Positions 1-7,630 of a DNA stretch of 64,000 nucleotides are shown in pieces. Every line of letters starts with the position of its first letter. Positions within the stretch are counted from its first letter, which is position 1. Made by a program: the position numbers and the translations under genes. Source of the stretch: Gallionella sp. (GTDB taxonomy: Bacteria; Pseudomonadota; Gammaproteobacteria; Burkholderiales; Gallionellaceae); assembly GCA_030652475.1 (NCBI GenBank), contig JAUSAO010000116.1, positions 27,407-91,406 on the forward strand. The letters run 5' to 3'. The notes beneath the pieces were generated by a model, which was given only the letters and a program-made list of their open reading frames with translations, was not told where the DNA came from and did no database searches.

Positions 1-2068
1 CATCCTCAGTCAAATAACTACAAAAATGCTTCACGGTTTGCGCCGCCAGGTCATACAGCAGATCAGCCTGATCGTCGTAGGAAACATCATCGAAGTCCAC
101 CAAGCCACTGACGATGTAATCCTCCATGCGACTTTCTTCAATACCGCCATGCCCTAAAGTCACCAGCTCGCGCTCATTGGTGCGCAGCATCTGCACCCAC
201 AACTCTTCTGACACCGCCGGATATTTCAGCGCATCAAGTTTCAGCGTGAACGGCTTGAATCCCGCCTTCACCGCACCTTTCGGCACCACCAGAATCCGTG
301 GAATATCTATCGTCTGTTGCACCAGCTCCACCGTCTTCGCTACCACCGCAGCAAAATCAGGTTGTTCGGTCACGCCCTCCAATTCCATCTGCGCAGGCCG
401 GTGTTGTTCCTGCACCGCTTTAACGATAGCGGCTTGAACCTCCGGCTTGCTCAAATGCGCCAATGTCGGCACAAAGGTCGGCTGGTTCTCCATCTTGCGG
501 ATCACCTCGTAGGCAATCTGCGCCACCTTTTGTTCTTCCGGCTTGGTGAACACCGGCTGCACATCCTGCCCCGCCACCTTGGTACTGCCCGTCGTATCCG
601 CTGGCTTGATTCCCAACTGGGTAGCAAGCTGCGTCTGCGAAACAATAGTCGCCGTCTTTTGCCCGAAGTCATCGTTATCCAACACCACCGTTTTCAAGTG
701 GATGGCGGAATCAGGACGATTGGCCTCGTCGATGATCTCTTGGAATTTGTCGTGCGCAACGATGTTCAACCTATCCACCGCCGTCACGCCAGTACGCTTG
801 CCATACGGCAGACGCAAACCGCGCCCTATGGACTGCTCGATCAGAATGCGTGCATTCGCCGCACGCAATGGCACGATGGTGTAGAGGTTGGTCACGTCCC
901 AGCCTTCTTTCAGCATGTTGACGTGAATCACAATCTCGGTCGGCTCATCGGTGTGCTCCACCTTCAGCAGCCGGGCTATCATCTTCTCTTCTTCTGCCCC
1001 GCTCTGACTTGAATCAACTTGGATGACCTTGTCTTTGTAACGCCCCTCGAAGAAACCATCGGACTGGATCAACGCCAGCAAAGCTCCGGCATGCGTCGTA
1101 TCACGTGCGATAACCAACACAAAAGGCTTAACGATCTTGTTATCGGTTTCGCGTGCATAGGTCTCCAGCTCCACCTTCACGCTTTCGTGCAGGCGCACAC
1201 CGTCTTCCAGCTTCATACGCTCGATCTCTTCCGTCGACATCCCAGCCGGATTGAAATTCTTGCGCGTCACCACGGCAGGCTCTTTCACAAAGCCATCTTC
1301 CATCGCCTTGCCCAACGGGTAATCGAGAATCACGTTCTTGAACTGAACCGCAGCGCCCTTCGCGCCTTCCACAAACGGCGTTGCCGTCAGCTCCAACCCC
1401 AAAATCGGCTTCAGTTCATTAATCGCCTTGATACCGGCACTTGCGCGATAACGGTGCGATTCATCCATCAGCAGCACCAAATCAGGCAACCCGGCCAAGT
1501 AATCAAAGTAACTTTCGCCAATATATTCGGACAGCCGTTTGATACGGGGAGACTTGCCGCCGCGAACCTCGGAATTGATCTTCGAGATGTTGAAAATATT
1601 GATTCGTACACCGCCGAACAGCGTGCCGCTGGCCGGGTCGTGCTGGTCATAGTTATCGCCGGTAATAATGGATGGCGCGTCAATGGCGAATTCCGAGATA
1701 CCCTTAAACACATACTTCGGGTGCGTGCGGTCGCTGAAATCCGCGATCAGCTTGTTGTAGATTGTCAGGTTTGGTGCCAGCACAAAGAAATTGTTGATGC
1801 CGTGCGCCAAGTGCAGATAGCTGATGAATGCCCCCATCAAGCGCGTCTTACCCACCCCCGTTGCCAGTGCAAAACACAGGGACGGGAAATCCCGCTCGAA
1901 ATCAGTCACCGATGGAAACTCGCTGCGAATGATCTCCAGCGCAGCAGCAACGTCAGCCCCTTTGCTCGGCGGAACAATTTCGGTGATGCGATCCAGAATC
2001 TCTAACGAGCGACGTTGCGGCGCACGCAAACTCAAGCGCCCGGCGATGGCGTTCACATGACGGTTCAT
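1..2068 (-). CDS. res: Type III restriction endonuclease Res subunit (partial, C-terminus outside the window)
   Basis: About 689 codons are visible and the frame stays open to the window edge. The product is the ATP-dependent helicase/nuclease subunit of a type III R-M system, which works in complex with Mod. Motifs seen: Walker A ATGVGKT near residue 62, the DESHRY form of motif II near residue 200 (around 1446-1469), and the helicase motif VI region QSIGRGLRLPYGK further on. The nuclease domain normally lies C-terminal and would be off the left edge. The ATG at 2068 sits in a 4-bp ATGA overlap with the rhuM stop, so translation is probably coupled. The first 30 codons recur almost unchanged in the chimeric ORF at 3111-3701. 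The family assignment is secure; recognition sequence and activity cannot be read from here. Confidence 0.93.
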   Translation of the reverse strand, partial: MNRHVNAIAGRLSLRAPQRRSLEILDRITEIVPPSKGADVAAALEIIRSEFPSVTDFERDFPSLCFALATGVGKTRLMGAFISYLHLAHGINNFFVLAPNLTIYNKLIADFSDRTHPKYVFKGISEFAIDAPSIITGDNYDQHDPASGTLFGGVRINIFNISKINSEVRGGKSPRIKRLSEYIGESYFDYLAGLPDLVLLMDESHRYRASAGIKAINELKPILGLELTATPFVEGAKGAAVQFKNVILDYPLGKAMEDGFVKEPAVVTRKNFNPAGMSTEEIERMKLEDGVRLHESVKVELETYARETDNKIVKPFVLVIARDTTHAGALLALIQSDGFFEGRYKDKVIQVDSSQSGAEEEKMIARLLKVEHTDEPTEIVIHVNMLKEGWDVTNLYTIVPLRAANARILIEQSIGRGLRLPYGKRTGVTAVDRLNIVAHDKFQEIIDEANRPDSAIHLKTVVLDNDDFGQKTATIVSQTQLATQLGIKPADTTGSTKVAGQDVQPVFTKPEEQKVAQIAYEVIRKMENQPTFVPTLAHLSKPEVQAAIVKAVQEQHRPAQMELEGVTEQPDFAAVVAKTVELVQQTIDIPRILVVPKGAVKAGFKPFTLKLDALKYPAVSEELWVQMLRTNERELVTLGHGGIEESRMEDYIVSGLVDFDDVSYDDQADLLYDLAAQTVKHFCSYLTED

Positions 2069-3114
2069 TGGGAACCCCCTTTGTTCTTCTTCCCATCCTG
2101 CTCCAACTGTTTTACCAGGCGGTCAAAATCGCTCTCGAACAACCTGTCTTGCGCGATGCGATATTTCTCGAACTCGCTTTCGGCGTGAGCCTTGGCGATT
2201 TCCGCCGTCACCTTCCCTGCATCTTGAAGCACGCTGCGGTCGGTGGCTTCGATAAAGCGGTTGAGACGGGTTTCCCAGTCCTGCATCGTCATGGGCATTT
2301 TTCGCAGCGCCATGTCCTCGGCAACATCCAGATAGGCATTAACCAGTCGGGAAAGCTGCGCCATTTCAGATTCCGTCAGGTAGTTCTTGGCAACCACCGC
2401 ATCGAACTTCTGGATTTTCCCGCGCGGCGCATCCTTCCATGTGGTCAGTCCCAAGTTTTCTTTCGCCGCATCAGCGCGGTGATAGATGACCTCCGCTGCG
2501 GTCTGACCGTGAATAGCCCAGTGCAGCTTGTTCTGCACGGTGGCGAAAAATCGCTTGGTAGCCTGGGCGGTGATGTCGTAGTCGATAGCGGTGGCGTAGA
2601 TGTCAGTGATCTTCTGGTAGAACTTGCGCTCTGAGAGGCGAATCTCGCGGATGCGCTGGAGCTGCTCTTCAAAGTATTGATCCGTCAAAATGGAGCCGCC
2701 GCTTTTAATCCGCTCATCATCCATCACATAGGCTTTGATGGTGTACGCCTCGATGATGCCGGTGGCCCACTTGCGGAACTGCACGGCGCGCTCGGAGTTG
2801 ACCTTGTAGCCGACGGCGATGATGGCGGGGAGCTTGTAGTGCTGGGTGTCGTAGTTTTTGCCGTCGGCGGCAGTTATTCGAACTTTTCGAATAACTGCCT
2901 CCTCCTGCAACTCACTGTCCAAAAATATTTTTTTCAGGTGGTAGTTGATGGTATGGGTCTCCACATCATAGAGCTGCCCCATCATCTTCTGGGTCAACCA
3001 AATGCTCTCATCGGCGTAAACCGCATCGACACCACCGCTGCCTGTCGCAGCCACAAAGGTCAGATATTCCGCAGCCGACGAGCGGACGAGGGAAATTTCA
3101 CGTTTCTTGCTCAT
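2065..3114 (-). CDS. rhuM: RhuM family protein
   Basis: 349 aa, complete, between ATGA overlaps with the chimeric ORF upstream and res downstream. The N-terminal two thirds has the RhuM pattern: residues 38-60 (ESIWLTQKMMGQLYDVETHT region), then the YKLPAIIAVGYKVNSERAVQ and FRKWATGIIEAY segments. RhuM was named from a Salmonella pathogenicity island and its biochemical function is not established. Family members are often carried inside type I and III R-M operons, as here, which suggests an accessory or regulatory role in defence. The C-terminal 150 residues are helical and charged, ending in a lysine-rich tail. No catalytic motif is recognised. Confidence 0.9.
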   Translation of the reverse strand: MSKKREISLVRSSAAEYLTFVAATGSGGVDAVYADESIWLTQKMMGQLYDVETHTINYHLKKIFLDSELQEEAVIRKVRITAADGKNYDTQHYKLPAIIAVGYKVNSERAVQFRKWATGIIEAYTIKAYVMDDERIKSGGSILTDQYFEEQLQRIREIRLSERKFYQKITDIYATAIDYDITAQATKRFFATVQNKLHWAIHGQTAAEVIYHRADAAKENLGLTTWKDAPRGKIQKFDAVVAKNYLTESEMAQLSRLVNAYLDVAEDMALRKMPMTMQDWETRLNRFIEATDRSVLQDAGKVTAEIAKAHAESEFEKYRIAQDRLFESDFDRLVKQLEQDGKKNKGGSQ

Positions 3115-3701
3115 GCTTCCACCTCATCATAACCAGCGACTTGGCTGGCGTCGTTTGGCAGCCTAGTCGAATGGCTAGTTGCTTCATCAAACAACCCACC
3201 CTGCGCCACATTCACCTTGTGCGCTTGCATAACGCCAGCCGTTCGCCCTGAGCCTGTCGAAGGGTTAGGCGCAGCCTTCGCACCCGCAAGGGGTACGCCG
3301 TGGCTGTAAGGGGCTGAAGCCCCAACAGCACACGCAGGCAAATTCTCCACCCGCAAAGAATAATCATCATGCCCCCACTCACAGCGCGACAGCACCTGCT
3401 TGGGAATCTTCTTCACGGTGAGATTCGGATACTCGCCCCGCCCACGAAAAGCCGTACACAACACCAACAACGTCCCACCGTTCTGCTCCCTCTCCCCCCG
3501 GGAGAGGGCTGGGGTGAGGGAAGGCGTTGACGAATATCCAGCCACCTCGTCATTCAACGCCTGCAACTGCTCGTGGTTCAAATTCGCCGTGGTGACATAG
3601 ATAAAATCCCGCTCGGTGATGCGATCCAGCATTTCCAACGACCGTCGTTGCGGCGCACGCAAACTCAAGCGCCCGGCGATGGCGTTCACATGGCGGTTCA
3701 T
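3111..3701 (-). CDS. Chimeric ORF: Res N-terminus fused to Mod C-terminus
   Basis: 196 codons, intact, with ATGA overlaps on both sides (yhcG stop, rhuM start). Residues 1-30 match the start of Res at 2068 (29 of 30 identical). From residue 31 (RDFIYVTTANLNHEQLQ) the protein matches Mod from its residue 463 onward, up to the CAVGASAPYSHGVPLAGAKA segment. At DNA level the Res-like arm differs at 6 of 84 positions, and a sampled 108-bp part of the Mod-like arm at 9. The crossover lies in the 5 bases TCGGT at 3613-3617, shared with res (1980-1984) and mod (5345-5349). Residues 53-76 are encoded by an inserted palindromic repeat (SLTPALSRGERE). It lacks Walker A and all methylase motifs, so no enzymatic activity is expected. 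Most likely a recombination scar kept in frame; translation is unproven. Confidence 0.75.
   Translation of the reverse strand: MNRHVNAIAGRLSLRAPQRRSLEMLDRITERDFIYVTTANLNHEQLQALNDEVAGYSSTPSLTPALSRGEREQNGGTLLVLCTAFRGRGEYPNLTVKKIPKQVLSRCEWGHDDYSLRVENLPACAVGASAPYSHGVPLAGAKAAPNPSTGSGRTAGVMQAHKVNVAQGGLFDEATSHSTRLPNDASQVAGYDEVEA
3241..3334. repeat. Dispersed palindromic repeats inside the chimeric ORF
   Basis: Two elements lie next to each other. The first, 3241-3266, is the widespread proteobacterial repeat containing CCCTGAGCCTGTCGAAGGG, read here as PSTGSGRT. The second, about 3271-3334, is built around the self-complementary GGGGCTGAAGCCCC at 3310-3323. Both recur in the 3' part of mod (5012-5124), so they predate the duplication that made the chimera. 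Confidence 0.7.
3488..3517. repeat. Palindromic repeat (CCCTCTCCC hairpin) read in frame
   Basis: CCCTCTCCC at 3488-3496 pairs perfectly with GGGAGAGGG at 3500-3508 across a CCC loop, followed by ctggggtgagg. This is a common dispersed repeat of proteobacterial genomes. It is read in frame as part of SLTPALSRGERE. The matching place in mod lacks it, so it was gained by the chimera or lost from mod. Confidence 0.7.
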
Positions 3702-4945
3702 TCAGCCTGTCCTTTTTTCTTTTTGGTTGCCGATTTTTTCAAACTGGGCGGTGCTTTTTTGGCAACTTGTAAGTTCCGCTTACCAGTTGCCTTGCCTTCT
3801 GGCGGGACTAGGAAACGCAGTTCCCGCCGAAGCTCGTTTTCAAGCTCCTCAACAGTTGGCAGATGCAACTGGTAACGGCTGGCAAAAATGTTTCGCTCCT
3901 GCTGTTCGCCCAGCGTGTACCTCACCACCGCATCGTTTTTATCGGGACATAAGATCAAGCCCAAGGTTGGGTTATCGCCCTCGGTACGCCGCTCGCGATC
4001 GTAGTAATTCACGTAAAACCGAATCTGGCCAAGGTCGGCGTGGGTCAGCTTGCCCACCTTCAAGTCGATCAGCACAAAGCACTTCAACACCGTGTGGTAG
4101 AAAACCAGATCAATATAGAAGTGGTCGCCATCCAGCGTGATGCGCTCCTGCCGCGAAACAAACGCAAATCCTTTACCCAACTCCAGCAAAAAGGTTTCCA
4201 GATTGCTAATCAGTGCCTGTTCCAGCTTTGATTCCACCAAGCGTGGCGAGGCTGGTATGTCAAGAAATTCCAACACCACCGGGTCTTTCAGCACATCAAT
4301 AGGCTGCACAACTTCCTGCCCATGTACCGCTAGGCGCATCAGCCCTTTCTTGTCTCGGCTTTTCGCCAGTCGGTCGAACAGCAAGCTGCCGATCTGGCGC
4401 TCCATTTCGCGTGCAGACCATGTGTTGCCAGCAGCCTCTATCTCATAAAAGGTGCGCGCCTCGGCACGATTGACCCGTAGCAAAGTGCGATAGTGCGTCC
4501 ACGAAAGGTTCGGGTTCAGTTGACCCGGCTTCCATGATTCCACACGCGCCGCGTTCGTAATGTGTGCAGCCTTGCCATCCACTGATGCGCCCAAATTCCG
4601 ACGCAGTGCGTCGGAATTTACTTCCGGCAACAGTTGCGGATATTCAAGATAGAAACGACGAAACAGCTCTAAATTGTCTACGCCGTAGCCAGAACAGAAG
4701 TCCGCTTTCAGCCGTGCAGCCAGTTCCCGCAGCAACTCCGCACCATAACCAGCTCGACGTTTGCCTTGTTGTTCCTCCTCCACAATCTCGCGCCCGATCA
4801 GCCAGTTCGCCACCACCTGCGTGGTGTTGACCGTGCGAGCAATATTGCTGCGGGCCGATTCGAGAATGTCTCGGACGCGGTCGAACAAATGCGGTGCATC
4901 GAGTGCAGGTTTTTTTGGCTTTATCGTTTTGGGCTTCGTTGTCAT
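3698..4945 (-). CDS. yhcG: YhcG/DUF1016 family PD-(D/E)XK nuclease-like protein
   Basis: 415 aa from ATG 4945, chosen because it forms a 4-bp ATGA overlap with the mod stop; an upstream in-frame start would lie within mod. The N-terminal DUF1016_N region (about 20-185) has NTTQVVANWLIGREIVEEEQ and the LFRRFY segment. The C-terminal region (about 215-375) has the nuclease-like core: LDIPAS, the FVSRQERITLDGDHFYIDLVFYH region, and VLIDLKVGKLTHADLGQ with an acidic-x-Lys pair. The tail is very basic (KKSATKKKKG). YhcG proteins are predicted PD-(D/E)XK nucleases and are often found inside R-M loci. Here it lies between mod and the chimera, and its stop overlaps the chimera start (ATGA). Its substrate is unknown. 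Confidence 0.9.
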   Translation of the reverse strand: MTTKPKTIKPKKPALDAPHLFDRVRDILESARSNIARTVNTTQVVANWLIGREIVEEEQQGKRRAGYGAELLRELAARLKADFCSGYGVDNLELFRRFYLEYPQLLPEVNSDALRRNLGASVDGKAAHITNAARVESWKPGQLNPNLSWTHYRTLLRVNRAEARTFYEIEAAGNTWSAREMERQIGSLLFDRLAKSRDKKGLMRLAVHGQEVVQPIDVLKDPVVLEFLDIPASPRLVESKLEQALISNLETFLLELGKGFAFVSRQERITLDGDHFYIDLVFYHTVLKCFVLIDLKVGKLTHADLGQIRFYVNYYDRERRTEGDNPTLGLILCPDKNDAVVRYTLGEQQERNIFASRYQLHLPTVEELENELRRELRFLVPPEGKATGKRNLQVAKKAPPSLKKSATKKKKGQAE

Positions 4946-6729
4946 GCGTCGCCCTCCCCAAACAACCCGGCCTGTGCCGCATTCACACCGCGCACTTTCG
5001 CACCTCCACCCGTTCGCCCTGAGCTTGTCGAAGGGTCTGAGCTTATCGCATGACTGGCTGACGCCTTCGCACCCGCAAGGGGTACGCCGTGGCTGTAAGG
5101 GGCTGAAGCCCCAACAGCACACGCTGGCAAATTCTCAACCCGCAACGAATAATCATCATGCCCCCACTCGCAGCGCGACAGCACTTGCTTGGGTATCTTC
5201 TTCACCGTGAGGTTCGGATACTCGCCTCGCCCACGGAAAGCAGTGCACAACACCAACAGACTGCGCTCCGCCCCCACCTCATCGGAAAGCTGCTGCAACT
5301 GTTCGTGGTTCAGGTTCGCCGTGGTGACGTAGATAAAATCCCGCTCGGTAGAATGCCCGTGCATCCAGTAATGCGCATCGCTGGGCGCGTAGGTGAAGCC
5401 CTCCAGCTTGCACAAGGCTTGCGCCAGCATCTCCGCGTTGTATTCCTTGTTGATCACCCACTGCCCGTAAGCATCCTGCCGCAACAGGCTGGGCGCGAGT
5501 TTGTAATAGCGGAAACCGCCGCCCCCTTGCCAGTTCACCGCCCCGGAAATGCCGCCCTTGTCCTCGCCATCAATCACCTTTTGCATGCGCGGGATGATGT
5601 GCGTGTGGCAATGCTCACCCAGCTCCACCATGATCCATCGGCGACCCATCTTGTGCGCCACCGCGCCAGTGGTGCCGGAACCGGCGAAAGAGTCGAGGAC
5701 GAGGTCGCCGGGGTTAGTTGATAGTTCGATAACCCGTTTTAACAGACGCTCCGGCTTTGGTGTTGAAAACAGCTCTGGTTGATCTGGAAGCGTTGCCGCA
5801 TTTTCTGCCTTGGCCTCTTGGTTATGTCCAACTTCCTCCGAAGGCCACAGTGTTATCGGCACGACACCTTCTTTGCTGTCTCGTAAGAATCTTTTCATGC
5901 GTGGTTGGTTGCGACCATCTTTCCCCCACCACAACAAACCTTCATCCTCAAAGCGCTTTATTGTCTCAAGTGAATATCCCCAAGCACGACCTTTTGGGGG
6001 CAGTATCTCTTCGCCTTGCGGGCTAACAATCGGAAATAACCCAGAGCTTTTACCGGTTTGCGCAAACTGTTTGCCACGCTGCCCTGAGGTGAGACTTACA
6101 TGCAGTGGGCTCGATGCCCATGCACCACGAGGGTCATTATCAGGGTTACTGTAATCACCAACATTTCTTTCGCTACGCGGCACTCGCCCCATTTTGAATA
6201 AGGATATATCTTTCGCATAGACAAGAACCATATCCGTAGCCGATGAAAAGTACACAGCGTTGTTATGCACGCTCGTAGTCTTCTGCCAAGTGATCGTGCC
6301 CACAAAGTTCATGCGCCCAAACACTTCATCACACATCACTTTGAGGTAATGCCCTTCAGCATCATCTATTGTCATCCACAACGAACCATCCTCCGACAAC
6401 AACCGCCGGATAATCTCCAGCCGGTCGCGCATCAGCGACAGCCAGATCGAATGCTCCACCCCGTCGTCGTAATGCGTGAACGCGCTGCCAGTGTTATACG
6501 GCGGGTCAATAAATACGCACTTCACCTTCCCCGCAAACTCCGCCTCCAAAGCCTTCAACGCCAGCAGGTTGTCACCAAAAATGAGCTGATTGTCGAAAAT
6601 GTCGCCATCCGTCACCCGATGTTTCGCGTGATAACTCCTCAAAGGGTCTTCCAGTAAAATACGCGGCTCCAGCTTCGGTCTATGTTCCTTACCGATCCAG
6701 GTGAGTTCTAATTTTTGTTTTTTGCTCAT
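4942..6729 (-). CDS. mod: Type III restriction-modification methyltransferase (Mod)
   Basis: 595 aa DNA N6-adenine methyltransferase giving sequence specificity and protection in the Mod/Res complex. Beta-class motif order is clear: DPPYNTG at residues 75-81 (motif IV) comes before DSFAGSGTTG at 346-355 (SAM-binding motif I). The region between, about 140-330, is the likely target-recognition part. Start ATG 6729 has AGGATAGG upstream. The C-terminal segment from 463 onward is duplicated in the chimeric ORF. Residues about 537-577 (CAVGASAPYSHGVPLAGAK and SSDPSTSSGRT) are encoded by dispersed repeats and look like in-frame additions to the native tail. Dam lies 23 bp upstream and yhcG overlaps by ATGA. 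Confidence 0.95.
   Translation of the reverse strand: MSKKQKLELTWIGKEHRPKLEPRILLEDPLRSYHAKHRVTDGDIFDNQLIFGDNLLALKALEAEFAGKVKCVFIDPPYNTGSAFTHYDDGVEHSIWLSLMRDRLEIIRRLLSEDGSLWMTIDDAEGHYLKVMCDEVFGRMNFVGTITWQKTTSVHNNAVYFSSATDMVLVYAKDISLFKMGRVPRSERNVGDYSNPDNDPRGAWASSPLHVSLTSGQRGKQFAQTGKSSGLFPIVSPQGEEILPPKGRAWGYSLETIKRFEDEGLLWWGKDGRNQPRMKRFLRDSKEGVVPITLWPSEEVGHNQEAKAENAATLPDQPELFSTPKPERLLKRVIELSTNPGDLVLDSFAGSGTTGAVAHKMGRRWIMVELGEHCHTHIIPRMQKVIDGEDKGGISGAVNWQGGGGFRYYKLAPSLLRQDAYGQWVINKEYNAEMLAQALCKLEGFTYAPSDAHYWMHGHSTERDFIYVTTANLNHEQLQQLSDEVGAERSLLVLCTAFRGRGEYPNLTVKKIPKQVLSRCEWGHDDYSLRVENLPACAVGASAPYSHGVPLAGAKASASHAISSDPSTSSGRTGGGAKVRGVNAAQAGLFGEGDA
5012..5124. repeat. Dispersed palindromic repeats inside the 3' end of mod
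   Basis: 5012-5036 carries CCCTGAGCTTGTCGAAGGG, read as DPSTSSGRT. About 5061-5124 carries a GGGGCTGAAGCCCC-centred element read as GASAPYSHGVPLAGAKA. Their copies in the chimeric ORF (3241-3334) share position and order, showing the insertions are older than the duplication. Confidence 0.7.
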
Positions 6730-6752
6730 TAACCTATCCTGTGTAGTGGCTG

Positions 6753-7628
6753 TCAGGCGACTGCTTTGGTTTGCGGAAATGCCTCATCGGGAACAACAAG
6801 GTTCTGACTGAAAAACATCACCTCACTGCCGACATATCGCCGTTGCGCCGTGTAATTCAACCCATAACTAAGTGACTTGCTTAGCTGATACATGGCGCAA
6901 ATCTCCTCAACATTGTCGTAAGACACCACCCAACGCGACTTGAATTGCTTCCTCTGGATTGCTTCAGCAATGGCGACGTGATCGTCATGCTCATAGTAGT
7001 TTCGGTACAAACCTTTGCCTTTGACGTAATAAGGCGGGTCGAGGTAGATCAAGGATTTCATCGGAAGAAATTCAGAACACCTGTTCAAGAGACGCAGTGA
7101 ATCTTCGCAATACACTGTAATGTCGTCCGCTCGCTTGGCAATCTCTAGGATTCGTGCAGCAACAACATCCTTCTTGAAGCGCGCATCCAGTTTGTAATCG
7201 CCATCTTGATTCTTGCCGCCGATGACCCCCGCCTTCAGAATCCCGGAACGATTCGTTCTGTTCATGAACAAGGTCGCAAAACCCTTCTCAACCAAACTAG
7301 CCTTGCAGTCATCACGGAGAACCGAGCGCCACTTGAACCATTCCTCAATCGTAATAGGCGTGGACTCAAGCAGCTCCAAAATTGCACCAGAATGCTTGGT
7401 AACGGAGACCCAAAAAGCATAAACCGCAGGGTCAGCATCATTGATATGGATATGACTGGCATGACCATGAAACAACAATTCCAGCGCAACACCGGCTCCA
7501 CCCGCATATGGCTCCAGGTAATGACCACCCCCAACGCCATTGACCTCCATCACCTTTGCAATGAATGGGGCGAATGGCGCTTTCCCGCCGGGGTAGCGCA
7601 ATGGGCTGTACAGTTTATTTGAGAACAT
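6753..7628 (-). CDS. D12-class (Dam-like) N6-adenine DNA methyltransferase
   Basis: 291 aa, alpha-class order: LRYPGGK at residues 9-15 (motif X), LEPYAGGAGVALEL near 38-51 (SAM motif I), and LIYLDPPYYVKGKGLY near 193 (motif IV). The length is normal for the family. ATG 7628 is 2 bp after the stop of the OLD-like gene, so the two are probably co-translated and may form a functional pair (ATPase/nuclease plus protective methylase). This is a second methylase besides the type III Mod. GATC as target is possible by family but cannot be deduced. Mod starts 23 bp downstream. Confidence 0.93.
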   Translation of the reverse strand: MFSNKLYSPLRYPGGKAPFAPFIAKVMEVNGVGGGHYLEPYAGGAGVALELLFHGHASHIHINDADPAVYAFWVSVTKHSGAILELLESTPITIEEWFKWRSVLRDDCKASLVEKGFATLFMNRTNRSGILKAGVIGGKNQDGDYKLDARFKKDVVAARILEIAKRADDITVYCEDSLRLLNRCSEFLPMKSLIYLDPPYYVKGKGLYRNYYEHDDHVAIAEAIQRKQFKSRWVVSYDNVEEICAMYQLSKSLSYGLNYTAQRRYVGSEVMFFSQNLVVPDEAFPQTKAVA

Positions 7629-7630
7629 AG

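Noticed and set aside
4946..5122. Longer YhcG start upstream of 4945
   Set aside because: The extension is wholly inside mod in another frame; the ATGA overlap at 4945 matches all neighbouring junctions.
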